Source of the DNA: Streptomyces griseus subsp. griseus
Lineage (GTDB): Bacteria; Actinomycetota; Actinomycetes; Streptomycetales; Streptomycetaceae
DNA: 64,000 nucleotides
Reading direction: 5' to 3'
NCBI RefSeq assembly: GCF_000720255.1
Contig: NZ_JOJE01000001.1
Span: 434,001-498,000 of the forward strand
Positions within the stretch are counted from its first letter, which is position 1. Each line of letters starts with the position of its first letter. Under the pieces are notes generated by a model. It was given only the letters and a program-made list of their open reading frames with translations, made no database searches and was not told where the DNA came from. This document shows positions 18,419-26,919 of this stretch, one piece after another. Made by a program: the position numbers and the translations under genes.

Positions 18419-19701
18419 CGCCGGGCCCTGCCCAGCAGCACGGCCACCGCCGCGCACTGCACCGCCATCGCGAGCGCCAGCGCCAGGCACACCCCTGGCA
18501 GACCGAGCCCGGACAGCGCCAGGGCGAGCGGGAGCTGGACGGCCGTGCCGAGCAGGGTCACGTGCAGCAGCGCCGGGGCCCCACCGTTGCCCTCGAAGAC
18601 ACCGCCGAGGGCGATGAAGCAGGACATCAGCAGCAGATACGGCCCGACGCAGCGCAGGAACACCGTGCCCGCGTGCGCCACGGCGGGTCCCGCACCGAAG
18701 GCGGCCATGATCCAGGGGGCGGTGGCCGCGAGGAGGACGGCCGCCGTCAGGCCGACGGTCCCGGAGACGAGTACGGCCTGCCGTCCGATCGGCCGGGCTT
18801 CGTCCCTGCCCTTCCCGCGCGTGTGGGCGGTGTGGATGGAGGCGGCCTGGCGCACCGCGTAGAAGGCCATCGTCGCCAGGTACAGGACCTTGTAGGCGAT
18901 GGCGTACGCGGCCGCCGCCGTCATCCCGAGCCGCGCCACGACCGCGATCAGTGCCAGCGCCCCGGCCTGGCGCACGGTGAAGTCAGCGGACATCGGCAGG
19001 CCGGTGATCAGCGTCCGGCGCAGGGCGGCCCCGGTCCCGAGTGCGGGCCGGGTCCGTGAGGCGGCCATGAGCAGGGTGTTACGGCGCAGGGCGAGCAGGC
19101 CCACGGCGAGGGTCAGCGATCGGCACAGCACGGTGGAGGCGGCGGCGCCCCGGACACCGTAGAGGTGGATGAACAGCGGGTCGCAGACCAGGATCAGGCC
19201 GTTGGCGAAGAGCGCGAGGCGCATCGGGGTCCTGGTGTCGCCGATGCCCTTGAGGATGCCGTCGACGAGGTTCTGCGCGAAGAAGACGGTCAGGCCGGGC
19301 ATGGAGAGGGCGAAGTAGCCGACGGCGAGCGGCAGCGCGGCTGTCTCGTCGCCGCCGAGGACCAGTCGGGCCAACGGCTCCCGCAGCAGGAACCCGGCCG
19401 CTGCCACCACGGGCGTGATCACCGCGCACAGGGCCCAGCCGCCGCGCACGGCCGCCCGCAGCGCCGCCGGGTCCCGGGCGCCCCTGGCGTGCGCGACCAG
19501 CACGGTTGTCCCGGAGGCGAAGACCAGGGCGACGCCGAGCAGCACGTTCTCGGTGTTCGTCGCCACGGCGACGGCCGTCACGGCCGGTCCGCCCAGCCGT
19601 GCCACCCAGACCGTGTTGATGATCCCGGCGGCCACGGAGGCGAGCAGCGAGAAGTAGACGGGGCGGGCGAGTGCGACGAGCCGGCTGCGGTGGGCGTTCA
19701 C
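18379..19701 (-). CDS. MATE-family efflux transporter
   Basis: Twelve-helix cation-coupled multidrug or metabolite exporter of 440 residues. The hallmarks are two MatE repeats with ASGTTVLVAHARGARDP (about 62-78), GILKGIGDTRTPM (about 153-165) and GGVFEGNGGAP in the second half (about 372-382). This resembles the DinF branch. The GTG start has AGGAGG 4 nt upstream. The divergently transcribed PadR gene begins 82 bp away across a palindromic operator, so expression is very likely PadR-controlled and induced by a substrate. The substrate cannot be told from sequence. Confidence 0.9.
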   Translation of the reverse strand: MNAHRSRLVALARPVYFSLLASVAAGIINTVWVARLGGPAVTAVAVATNTENVLLGVALVFASGTTVLVAHARGARDPAALRAAVRGGWALCAVITPVVAAAGFLLREPLARLVLGGDETAALPLAVGYFALSMPGLTVFFAQNLVDGILKGIGDTRTPMRLALFANGLILVCDPLFIHLYGVRGAAASTVLCRSLTLAVGLLALRRNTLLMAASRTRPALGTGAALRRTLITGLPMSADFTVRQAGALALIAVVARLGMTAAAAYAIAYKVLYLATMAFYAVRQAASIHTAHTRGKGRDEARPIGRQAVLVSGTVGLTAAVLLAATAPWIMAAFGAGPAVAHAGTVFLRCVGPYLLLMSCFIALGGVFEGNGGAPALLHVTLLGTAVQLPLALALSGLGLPGVCLALALAMAVQCAAVAVLLGRARRQEETGASWARAV

Positions 19702-19716
19702 GGGGCCTCCTGTCTT

Positions 19717-19752
19717 GATACCTCTAAACGAGGTAACTCGATTAGAGGTATC
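19717..19752. promoter_or_regulatory. PadR operator between MATE exporter and padR
   Basis: A perfect 11-bp inverted repeat, GATACCTCTAA and TTAGAGGTATC, separated by 14 bp that contain a nested CGAG-GTAA-CTCG hairpin. It lies 15 bp before the MATE start and 30 bp before the padR start, where a dimeric repressor would cover both promoters. The AT-rich character stands out in this GC-rich sequence. Confidence 0.75.
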
Positions 19753-19782
19753 ATCGCCTCACGACCATCACAAGGGGGCTGG

Positions 19783-20313
19783 ATGCTGGAGCTGTCGATC
19801 CTCGGCTTTCTCGCCGAACAACCGCTGCACGGCTACGAGTTGAAGGAGCGCATCAAGGCGCTCAGTGGCCATGTCCGCCCGGTCAGTGACGGCGCCCTCT
19901 ACCCGGCGATCACCCGTCTCGTGACGGCCGGCAGCCTCGACCAGCACACCGAGCCGGGCGTCGCCGCCGCCCCGCGCCGAGTCCTGTCCCTCACCGACCG
20001 GGGCCGCGAGGACCTCCTGGAGCGGCTGCGCCATCCCAGACAGGCCGAGGTCACCGACCAGGTGCGCTTCAACACCGTCCTGGCGTTCCTGCGCCACCTG
20101 CCGGACCGCTCCGAGCAGGCCGCCGTACTACGCCGCCGTCTGGAGTTCCTGGAGACACCGGCGAGCTTCTTCTACCGGGACGGCGAGCCCGTACGGGCGG
20201 AGGAGGCGGACGACATGTTCCGGCAGGGCATGCTTCGGGTGGCCCGGGCGACGGGCGCGGCGGAGCGGGAGTGGCTGAGGGAAGCCGTCACGCGGTTGGA
20301 TCAGCCCAGCTGA
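19783..20313 (+). CDS. PadR-family transcriptional regulator
   Basis: A 176-residue winged-helix repressor with the PadR N-terminal domain: LSILGFLAEQPLHGYELKE (residues 4-22), then SDGALYPAITRL for the recognition helix and RVLSLTDRGREDL for the wing. A C-terminal Vir-like dimerisation region with coiled helices follows (about 90-175). The ATG is preceded by AAGGGGG. The gene is divergent from a MATE exporter with a long palindrome between them, the standard layout of an exporter under a ligand-responsive local repressor. Its 3' end overlaps the convergent lipoprotein gene by 13 bp. Confidence 0.92.
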   Translation: MLELSILGFLAEQPLHGYELKERIKALSGHVRPVSDGALYPAITRLVTAGSLDQHTEPGVAAAPRRVLSLTDRGREDLLERLRHPRQAEVTDQVRFNTVLAFLRHLPDRSEQAAVLRRRLEFLETPASFFYRDGEPVRAEEADDMFRQGMLRVARATGAAEREWLREAVTRLDQPS

Positions 20314-21491
20314 GCCTTCAGATACGCCTGCCACTGCGCGGTGAAGTCCGGCAGGGTGGTGCCGAGGACGTCCTTCAGCGCGCCCTCGACCGCCCCCGCC
20401 CGCTCCTTGTGCGTGCCGACGGCCTGGTAGAACTCACGGAGGCGGACCTCGCCCCAGCGGTCCGCGATCAGCCGGCAGGCCAGCCAGCCGCCCTCGTACG
20501 CCCGTGCCAGCCGGTTCGCGTCGCCGCCGAAGCCGAAGTCCCGGTCGGTCGGCAGCGTCGTCGGCGCGGTCCCCGCGGCCACCGCGCGCCCCAGTTCCGG
20601 CGCGGCCTGGGCCGCGGTGCGTCCGGTGCCCAGGTAGCCGACCCAGTCGGCGTACCCCTCGGACAGCCACAGCGGGGTGGCGGCGTTGGTGTGGGCGCGG
20701 GTGGCGACATGGGTGGTCTCGTGGGTGAGCACGACCTGCTTCCCGAGCGGGCCGAGCATGCTGTACGCGTCGGGGTTGACGATGACCCGGTCCGCGGGCG
20801 CCTTCGCCGGGGCGCCGGTCTCGCCGGTGGTGACCGCGGCGATGCCCCGGTAGGAGGAGGCGGGCGAGCCGAGCAGGGCCGCCATCCCGTCCACCGACTT
20901 CGGTACGAGCACCACGACGTGCCGCGACCAGTCCGTGCCCCACGCCTGCGCCACCGCGGGGACGGCACGGTCCGCCAGTCCGGCGAAGGAGCGCAGCCGC
21001 TCGGTGGACTGCCCGACGCCCATCACAAGGCTGTCTCCGCCCCGGACGACCGCCACCGTGCCCTGGTCCCACAACTGGTCGCCGGCCTTCTGCGCGGGGG
21101 CGTCGGAGGCCACCCGCCACGGGCCGTCCCCGGCACGGGTCAGGCGCAGTGTGCGGCCGGCCGTCACCGGGGCGCTGTCGTAGCCCCGGACGCGGTAGCG
21201 CAGTTCGGCGTCGGCGGTCGCGGTGTCGCCGTCGCCGTGCACGGCGGTGACCCGGTACGACCAGTCCGCGAACGGCACCGCGCGCAGCCGGGCGTACGGC
21301 GTGGCGGTGCCGGTGGCGCGGAAGGCCCTCTCGTCGTGGTGGAGGACCGCGGCGGCCCTGCGGTCCAGCACCCGCTGCACGTCGGCCCGGACGCCGTCGC
21401 CGACGGGCCGTCCGCCGCACGCCACCAGGGAGACGAGCAGCAGACAGAGCAGCACCGCGGAGGAACCCGACGCCCGCCTTCGACCAGCCAC
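20301..21491 (-). CDS. Lipoprotein with gluzincin-type metallopeptidase motif
   Basis: A 396-residue secreted lipoprotein: basic N-terminus, hydrophobic stretch and lipobox LVACGG with Cys at about residue 25. The mature part has an NTF2-like or beta-rich region (residues 35-160) and then a zinc peptidase motif HETTHVATR (about 258-266) with the third ligand in WLSEGYADW (about 279-287). This HExxH-18-E arrangement is the gluzincin/peptidase MA pattern. It probably cleaves an extracytoplasmic peptide; the substrate is unknown. The start appears to be GTG with only a weak ribosome site. It converges with padR. Confidence 0.82.
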   Translation of the reverse strand: MAGRRRASGSSAVLLCLLLVSLVACGGRPVGDGVRADVQRVLDRRAAAVLHHDERAFRATGTATPYARLRAVPFADWSYRVTAVHGDGDTATADAELRYRVRGYDSAPVTAGRTLRLTRAGDGPWRVASDAPAQKAGDQLWDQGTVAVVRGGDSLVMGVGQSTERLRSFAGLADRAVPAVAQAWGTDWSRHVVVLVPKSVDGMAALLGSPASSYRGIAAVTTGETGAPAKAPADRVIVNPDAYSMLGPLGKQVVLTHETTHVATRAHTNAATPLWLSEGYADWVGYLGTGRTAAQAAPELGRAVAAGTAPTTLPTDRDFGFGGDANRLARAYEGGWLACRLIADRWGEVRLREFYQAVGTHKERAGAVEGALKDVLGTTLPDFTAQWQAYLKAQLG

Positions 21492-21538
21492 CTTGCCGAT
21501 CGTACGGGTGCCGCGCCGCCTTGGTCAGACCCCCTCGG

Positions 21539-22549
21539 TCAGACCCTGGTGACCGTCGCGCCCGGCATCATGCCCACCGGGTCGTAGCGCACCGGCGCTC
21601 CCGGGTAGGGGGCGTGGATGACCTGGCCGTTGCCGGCGTACATGCCGACGTGACTGGCGTCGGACCGGTAGGTGACGAGGTCGCCGGGCTGCGCCTGGGA
21701 GAGCGGGACCTGCCGGCCGGCGTACCGCTGAGCCTGCGAGGTGCGCGGCAGGGAGACGCCGGCCTGCGCGTAGGACCACTGCATCAGGCCCGAACAGTCG
21801 AAGCCGGAGGGGCCGTTGGCGCCCCACACGTACGGCTTGCCGAGTGCGGCTCGGGCGGCGGCCACAGCGGCGGCCGCGCGGCCGGAGACCGGCACTGCGC
21901 CCCCGAGGCCGGGCAGGTCGTCGCGGCCCGAGCGGGAGGCCCGCTCGTAGGCCGCGCGCTCCTCGTCGGGCAGGGAGTTGAGCAGCTGCCGCGCCTTGGC
22001 GAGCTTCTTCTCCACCGTCCGCTTGTGGGAGGCGACGGACTTGCGGCTCTTCTCCAGCTCCGCGAGCTTCTTGGCCGCCTCGGCCCGCTCCTGGGCGAGT
22101 TGGCGCATCACGTCCTGGAGGTCCTTGAGCTCACCGGCCTGGTGGCTGCTGATGCGGTCGAGGACGGAGGCCCTGGAGAGGTAGTCGTCCGGGTCGTCGG
22201 AGAACAACAGGGCCAGCGTCGGGTCGATGCCGCCGGAGCGGTACTGCGCGCCTGCCAGTGAACCCAGCCGCTCGCGCATGGAGTTGACGCGCTCCTGCTG
22301 CCGGGCGATCCGGTCCTGGGCGTCGCCGACCTGCTCCCGCAGGACGTCGGCGCGCTCATCGGCCTTGTTGTAGGCCTCGGTGGCCTTCTCGGCCTCCTCG
22401 TAGAGGCGGTCCACCCGGGACCGGGTGTCGTCGTGCGGTGCGGCCACCGCCGGTACGGTGCCCAGGGCCGCGGTGGCGGCGGACAGCACACACAGGGCGG
22501 CGGCCCCCCTGTCGAACCCGGACGGCACAAGGCGGCGATGGGACCCCAC
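21539..22549 (-). CDS. NlpC/P60 cell-wall hydrolase, coiled-coil type (paralogue 1)
   Basis: Secreted D,L-endopeptidase expected to cleave peptidoglycan stem peptides. The 336-residue protein has a signal peptide (about 1-37), a long coiled-coil region (about 40-205) and a C-terminal NlpC/P60 domain with catalytic Cys in DCSGLM, His in SHVGMY and a third polar residue in QVIHAP. The domain order matches RipA-like enzymes. The GTG start is preceded by AAGGAG at 10 nt and aligns with the start of the neighbouring paralogue (both begin V-x-SHRR), so the longer frame is discarded. A TTGGTC-18-TACTGT promoter lies 68 nt upstream. In the second, adjacent copy the same domain plan is kept, indicating tandem duplication. 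Confidence 0.88.
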   Translation of the reverse strand: MGSHRRLVPSGFDRGAAALCVLSAATAALGTVPAVAAPHDDTRSRVDRLYEEAEKATEAYNKADERADVLREQVGDAQDRIARQQERVNSMRERLGSLAGAQYRSGGIDPTLALLFSDDPDDYLSRASVLDRISSHQAGELKDLQDVMRQLAQERAEAAKKLAELEKSRKSVASHKRTVEKKLAKARQLLNSLPDEERAAYERASRSGRDDLPGLGGAVPVSGRAAAAVAAARAALGKPYVWGANGPSGFDCSGLMQWSYAQAGVSLPRTSQAQRYAGRQVPLSQAQPGDLVTYRSDASHVGMYAGNGQVIHAPYPGAPVRYDPVGMMPGATVTRV

Positions 22550-22623
22550 GAAAGCCGCGCTCCTTCCACTGGCGGACACTGGCGGAACCCGGCCGCACGG
22601 GGGCGGACCGGGAAACGCGCCAG

Positions 22624-22653
22624 ACAGTAGCCGCGTGAGGGGGCGCCGACCAA
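22624..22653 (-). promoter_or_regulatory. Promoter of NlpC/P60 paralogue 1
   Basis: Read on the minus strand: TTGGTC (22653-22648), 18-bp spacer, TACTGT (22629-22624). A start near 22617 would give a leader of about 68 nt before the GTG. Confidence 0.5.
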
Positions 22654-22677
22654 CGACCGCCATGGGTACGCAACGTG

Positions 22678-22713
22678 ACGCCCCGCCGCTGACGCAGGTC
22701 ACCGGCGGGGCGT
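22678..22713 (-). terminator. Stem-loop terminator after NlpC/P60 paralogue 2
   Basis: Perfect 11-bp stem ACGCCCCGCCG / CGGCGGGGCGT around a 14-nt loop, 74 bp beyond the stop codon of the upstream paralogue and before the promoter of the next. It should separate transcription of the two copies. Confidence 0.65.
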
Positions 22714-22786
22714 GGGGTCATTCGGAGTCATCGTAATTCGCCCGTTCGGGCGGTGCGCCGACTTGAATCTTGGGGCGTGGCCCGGG

Positions 22787-23824
22787 TCAGACCCGGACGC
22801 CGAACATGAAGGGGCCGCCGATGGTGCTCATCGACTCGTAGCGCACGACCGTGCCGGTGCGCGGGGCGTGGATGATCTGGCCGTTGCCCGCGTAGAGGCC
22901 CACGTGGTGCAGGTCGTTGAAGAAGAAGACGAGATCGCCGACCTGGAGCTGGCTCTCCGAATAGATGCGGGTGCCGATCTGGGCCTGCGCCTCGGAGGTG
23001 CGCGGGATCTGCACGCCAGCCGCGGCGTAGGCCCGGGAGGTGAGGCCGGAGCAGTCGTAGGAGCTGAGGCCGGTGGCGCCGTAGACGTACGGCTTGCCGA
23101 GCTGGCTCTGGGCCCAGGCGTAGGCCGCGCCGGCCCGGCCGGAGGCGGCGGTGGAGGAGCCGAGGACGTCGCGCTCGCTGGCGCGGCTGGAGCGCTCCTG
23201 CTCGGCGGCGAGCGCCGCCTTCTCCTTGGCCGTCAGGGTGTTGAGCAGCCGCTGTGCCTCGGCGAGCTTGCCCTGGACCTGCTTCTTCTTCTTGCCCAGC
23301 TCGGTGCGGGTGGAGGCGAGGTCCTTGAGCTTGGCGGAGGCCTCGGAGCGCTCCTGGGCGAGCTCGCGCTGCTTCTCCTGGATCTTCTTCAGCGCCTCGA
23401 CCTGCTGGGCGCTGAGCTGGTCCATGGTGGACGCCTTGTCCAGGTAGTCATCGGGGTTCGACGACAGGAACAGCTGGACGGAGGAGTCTATGGTGCCGGT
23501 GCGGTACTGGGCGGCGGCCGCCAGACCGATGCTGTCGCGCAGCTGGTTGAGCTCTTCCTGGCCGCGGGCGACGTTGTCCTGGATGGTGGAGATCTCCTTC
23601 TGGAGCTTCTCCTGCTTCTCCTTGGCACCGTTGAACTTCTCGGTGGCCTGCTCGGCCTCCTCGTAGAGCTTGTCGACCTTCGCCTTGACCTCGTCCTTGC
23701 TGGGCTTCTCGCTCGGCGCGGCGTTGGCGGCCTGCGAGCTCAGGGCTACGGCGGCAGCGGCCGCGGTGGTGAGCACGGTCACGCGCGTTCGGCTCGGCTG
23801 CTTGGGTCGACGATGGGACGCCAC
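22787..23824 (-). CDS. NlpC/P60 cell-wall hydrolase, coiled-coil type (paralogue 2)
   Basis: Secreted peptidoglycan endopeptidase of 345 residues. A signal peptide (about 1-36, ending NANAA-like AANAA) is followed by a long heptad coiled coil rich in Lys, Glu and Gln (about 45-215) and an NlpC/P60 domain with YDCSGLT (Cys), HHVGLYAG (His) and QIIHAP. The coiled coil probably occludes or positions the catalytic domain, as in RipA-like proteins. The GTG start has AAGGAG 9 nt upstream. A good promoter lies 50-80 bp upstream. Mycobacteria carry an NlpC/P60 gene (Rv2190c) in the equivalent position next to pimB. I looked for a c-di-AMP riboswitch in the leader and did not recognise one. Confidence 0.9.
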   Translation of the reverse strand: MASHRRPKQPSRTRVTVLTTAAAAAVALSSQAANAAPSEKPSKDEVKAKVDKLYEEAEQATEKFNGAKEKQEKLQKEISTIQDNVARGQEELNQLRDSIGLAAAAQYRTGTIDSSVQLFLSSNPDDYLDKASTMDQLSAQQVEALKKIQEKQRELAQERSEASAKLKDLASTRTELGKKKKQVQGKLAEAQRLLNTLTAKEKAALAAEQERSSRASERDVLGSSTAASGRAGAAYAWAQSQLGKPYVYGATGLSSYDCSGLTSRAYAAAGVQIPRTSEAQAQIGTRIYSESQLQVGDLVFFFNDLHHVGLYAGNGQIIHAPRTGTVVRYESMSTIGGPFMFGVRV

Positions 23825-23876
23825 GGAGGTGAACTCCTTCTTCTGAGTGATCACCCGCTCGGAGGTTCGATGGCAG

Positions 23877-23906
23877 ACCCTAGTGACCTACTCGTGATCA
23901 GTTCAA
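23877..23906 (-). promoter_or_regulatory. Promoter of NlpC/P60 paralogue 2
   Basis: Minus-strand TTGAAC (23906-23901), 18-bp spacer, TAGGGT (23882-23877). The predicted transcript start is near 23870, giving a short leader of about 45 nt. The surrounding sequence is unusually AT-rich for this window. Confidence 0.6.
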
Positions 23907-24048
23907 ATCCTGACGCCGAAATTATCAGTCACGCAATGCATTCTTTGCCCGGAACTCACCTGCCGTGATGCCCGGTTGACGCTACGTTGCGTGACAGTTC
24001 AGTCAATTCGGGCATTCCATGAGGAGGTTGACCTTAGGGACAGCGCCT

Positions 24049-25392
24049 TCAGGACAGCCGCTTCAGAAGTACCGCCGACGCCACCGGACGCGCTCCCGCC
24101 CGGGCCACCCCGTCGGCCACCTCACGGTCGGTCGAGGCGACGATGACGGGTCGGCCCGGCGGCTCGGCGCGCACCAGCTGCCGGATCAGCTCGTCCGCGG
24201 TGACCCCGGGCTTGGAGAACAGCACCCGCACCCCGCGAGGGGGCGCGAGCAGCACCGGAGCGGCCAGCTCGGCCCCGTCGAAGACACAGGTGACCTCGGC
24301 GCCGGTCTGCGCGGCGAGCTGCGAGAGCTGCCCGAGCAGCCGGAGGCGCTGCTTCTCCAGCGGCATCTGCGGATAGCCGGTCTTGGTGACGTTGTAGCCG
24401 TCGACGACGAGATGCGCCTGGGGCAGCGCGAGGAGTTGGTCGAGGATCGCGGGATCATTTTCGGACAAAGCCCGGGCGGCGATGTCCTTCGGAGTCATTC
24501 GTCCCGGTTCGACCGCGTCCACGGTCTCCGCGGGCCGCACCGACACCGGCGGCAACGCCAGTTCGCGGCGCAGCCCCTGGGCCGCGTCCAGCACGGTGTC
24601 GAGCAACAGCCGCACCCGCATGTCCCCGACGCTGCGCCCCTCGCGGGCCGCCCTGCGGGTGGCCTCCAGGGCGGCCTCGGCCTCCCCGAGCCGCGCCTTG
24701 AGCCGCCGGGTCTCGCTCTCCGCGGCGGAGACATGGGCCTGCCCCTCCGCGCGGACGGCCTCTATCTCGCCCTGGACCTTGCGCAGTGCCGCCTCGCCGC
24801 GCTTGACGTCACTGAGGGCCGCGCGCAGCTTGCGGTGAAGCGATTCCGCTTCCTTCCTGGCCGCCTCCAGCTCGACCCGCAGCCCCTCGGTCTCGGTGCG
24901 GGTCTGCTCGCGGGCGTGCGCCAGCTGCTCGCGCAGCCGCTCCAGCTCGGCCCGGCTCTCCTCGTCGGCCCGCTCGGCGTCCGCGCGCTGCGCCTCCTCA
25001 CCGGCCGCGGCGACCAGCTTCACCCAGCCCGCGGGCCGCAGCACGTAGGCCGCGGCCGCCACATCGAGCGGGTCCGCGGCCGGGGGCGGCGAGCCGGAGT
25101 CCAGGGCGCCGGCGAGCTCCGGCTGGGCCTCTCTGAGCTTCTCCCCGATACGCTGACGGAACAGCGCGTCGGTCTCCAGCGCGGACGCCATCGCGTTTCC
25201 CGCGAACTTGGCCCGCCGGTTCGGCGCGAAGCGCGCGTACTGCCGTAGCTGCGCGGGAAGTTCGGCGACGGTCAGCCCGCCGAAGCCGTCCGAGACGATC
25301 TGCACGACTCTGCGCCGCACGCCGTCGGGCAGCGGACGGTCGAGCACCTCGGCGGCGCCGTCGCCCGGCCCCCCGCCCGTGGTCTCCGCCAT
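24049..25392 (-). CDS. NYN-domain (YacP-like) putative ribonuclease with coiled coil
   Basis: A 447-residue cytoplasmic protein. Residues 25-95 form a small helical domain, residues 125-265 a long charged coiled coil, and residues 325-447 a PIN-like NYN nuclease domain with LVVDGYNVTKTG (first Asp), CVFDGAE, LFSKPGVTADELI and VIVASTDREVADG (acidic metal-binding residues). This is the YacP/DUF901 family; bacterial relatives such as Rae1 cleave mRNA on ribosomes. RNA cleavage activity is inferred from the conserved acidic residues. The start ATG is 37 bp from the next upstream gene on the same strand, so the two may form an operon. Confidence 0.85.
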   Translation of the reverse strand: MAETTGGGPGDGAAEVLDRPLPDGVRRRVVQIVSDGFGGLTVAELPAQLRQYARFAPNRRAKFAGNAMASALETDALFRQRIGEKLREAQPELAGALDSGSPPPAADPLDVAAAAYVLRPAGWVKLVAAAGEEAQRADAERADEESRAELERLREQLAHAREQTRTETEGLRVELEAARKEAESLHRKLRAALSDVKRGEAALRKVQGEIEAVRAEGQAHVSAAESETRRLKARLGEAEAALEATRRAAREGRSVGDMRVRLLLDTVLDAAQGLRRELALPPVSVRPAETVDAVEPGRMTPKDIAARALSENDPAILDQLLALPQAHLVVDGYNVTKTGYPQMPLEKQRLRLLGQLSQLAAQTGAEVTCVFDGAELAAPVLLAPPRGVRVLFSKPGVTADELIRQLVRAEPPGRPVIVASTDREVADGVARAGARPVASAVLLKRLS

Positions 25393-25429
25393 CCGTCACA
25401 CCCCAATGCCTGTGCGGGGCCGCTCCCAG

Positions 25430-25669
25430 TCAGGAGCCGGCGCCCGGCCTGTCCACGAGTTCCACCTGGTCCACGGCGTTGCACCAGCGGCACCGCACCG
25501 ACTCGATGGTCTCACTGACCACCTCGCGCTCCTCGACGTTCGGCTCGCCCGCGAGGTCGAGATGGACGTACTCGACGACCTTCGACGAGCGAGTCACGTC
25601 GAACCGGGTGAGGTTGCCGCAGAGGGTGCAGCGCCACCGGGTGGTGGCGGTCGGCAGGGGAACCGTCAT
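25430..25669 (-). CDS. Small zinc-ribbon protein, unknown function
   Basis: A 79-residue protein with two CxxC knuckles, CTLCGN (residues 14-19) and CRWCNA (about 60-65), separated by a beta-rich acidic stretch, which suggests a single zinc ribbon. I do not recognise a named family. It sits upstream of the NYN-domain gene on the same strand with a 37-bp gap, so both may act in RNA metabolism; that is inference from position only. Confidence 0.7.
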   Translation of the reverse strand: MTVPLPTATTRWRCTLCGNLTRFDVTRSSKVVEYVHLDLAGEPNVEEREVVSETIESVRCRWCNAVDQVELVDRPGAGS

Positions 25670-25870
25670 CGTGACTTGTCCGCTTCCTTCTAGTGTCGTC
25701 GTTCTTCGAGCGTCGTACTTCGTCGTCGTTCTCGCGGTGTCGGGTCGCGCCCAGGCTCCCCGCCCCGTGTGGCTCGTAACCCTACGGCCTGGCGGGTACT
25801 CGCCGCTCGGGCGTCCACGGCGGCGAGGCGGTCTGCGGGTGTGCGTCCCGTTACGTCATGCTCTGTGGTC

Positions 25871-26614
25871 ATGGTCGGTAACTGGAGCGTGACGCTCGGC
25901 AGCACGGTCAGGGCGGTCCGGCGGACATCCACGCCGGTGACGTACTCACTGATCGCCCTGTGCTGCCTGGTCTTCCTGGTCGGCCCGGCGTCGGGGCTCA
26001 GTCCCGTGTACGGCTCCGGTGACGAGCTGCTCCTGGCGCAGCGGGGCTATTTCCGGCGTTGGGGCGTGATCCCCGCAGAACTGTTCGAGGGTTCACCCCG
26101 GGCCGCCCTGACCCCCGCCACGGCCCTCTTCGTGCACGGCAGCTGGGTGCACCTGCTGGGCAACATGCTCTTCCTCTACGTCTTCGGGGCCATGACCGAG
26201 GAACGGATGGGCCGGGTCCACTTCACGCTGTTCTACGCGGGCTGCGGTTACCTGGCCCTGCTGGGGTACGCGATCGCCAACGCCGGCTCCGAACAGTCGC
26301 TGGTCGGTGCGTCCGGGGCGATCTCCGCGGTCCTCGGTGCGTTCCTGTACCTCTTTCCCCGGGCCCGGGTGACCAGTCTCCTGCCGTTCCTGTTCTTCCT
26401 GCCCCTGCGATTCCCGGCGTGGGTCGTGCTGCCGCTCTGGGTGGCCCTGCAGTGGGTGGCGGCGGGGCGGGCGGGGCAGGGGCCCGGGGTGGCGTACCTG
26501 GCCCACCTGGTGGGCTTCGGGCTGGGCTTCCTCTACGCGTGGGTCCGATACGGGTGGGCGACTAGAGTGAAGGCCGCCCCAGCAACGGCCCCCGAGGGAG
26601 AGAACCAGCCGTGA
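25871..26614 (+). CDS. Rhomboid-family intramembrane serine protease
   Basis: A 247-residue, six- to seven-helix membrane protein. The rhomboid core is present: HGSWVHLLGNMLFLYVFG (helix 2 with Asn for oxyanion), GASGAISAVLGAF (catalytic Ser) and AYLAHLVGFGLGF (catalytic His). It would cleave transmembrane substrates; none is predicted. The start is uncertain: the ATG used has no ribosome site, and longer in-frame options exist upstream in a low-complexity stretch. The next gene overlaps its stop by 4 bp (GTGA), so the two are translationally coupled. Confidence 0.85.
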   Translation: MVGNWSVTLGSTVRAVRRTSTPVTYSLIALCCLVFLVGPASGLSPVYGSGDELLLAQRGYFRRWGVIPAELFEGSPRAALTPATALFVHGSWVHLLGNMLFLYVFGAMTEERMGRVHFTLFYAGCGYLALLGYAIANAGSEQSLVGASGAISAVLGAFLYLFPRARVTSLLPFLFFLPLRFPAWVVLPLWVALQWVAAGRAGQGPGVAYLAHLVGFGLGFLYAWVRYGWATRVKAAPATAPEGENQP

Positions 26615-26892
26615 TCACCGCGATCGTCCTCATCAAGACCAGCGTGGACCGGATCCCCGAGATCGCGGAGTCGATCGCCGCGCTGGAGTCCGTCAGCGAG
26701 GTCTTCTCCGTCACCGGCACGTATGACCTGATCGCGATGGTGCGGGTGCGGGCGCACGAGGATCTGGCGGACGTCATCCCCGGGCGGATCAGCAAGATTC
26801 CCGGGGTCGAGGCGACGGACACGCATGTGGCGTTCCGGACGTACTCGCAGCATGATCTTGAGGCTGCGTTCGCCATCGGGCTGGACTCATGA
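26611..26892 (+). CDS. Stand-alone Lrp/AsnC ligand-binding (RAM) domain protein
   Basis: A 93-residue protein consisting only of the alpha-beta RAM domain of Lrp/AsnC regulators (AIVLIKTSVDRIPEIA, VFSVTGTYDLIAMVRV, PGVEATDTHVAFRTY). There is no helix-turn-helix, so it cannot bind DNA by itself. Such proteins form small-molecule-binding oligomers and may modulate full-length Lrp proteins or enzymes. It begins with GTG overlapping the rhomboid stop codon, preceded by GGGAGA. The coupling to a membrane protease is unexplained. Confidence 0.88.
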   Translation: MITAIVLIKTSVDRIPEIAESIAALESVSEVFSVTGTYDLIAMVRVRAHEDLADVIPGRISKIPGVEATDTHVAFRTYSQHDLEAAFAIGLDS

Positions 26893-26919
26893 CAGGCGCC
26901 CATTGAGCCCCTGAGCAAT

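Noticed and set aside
23825..24048. Possible c-di-AMP (ydaO-type) riboswitch before the NlpC/P60 gene
   Set aside because: Such elements occur before cell-wall hydrolase genes in actinobacteria, but I do not see its conserved core, and the predicted transcript leader is only about 45 nt.
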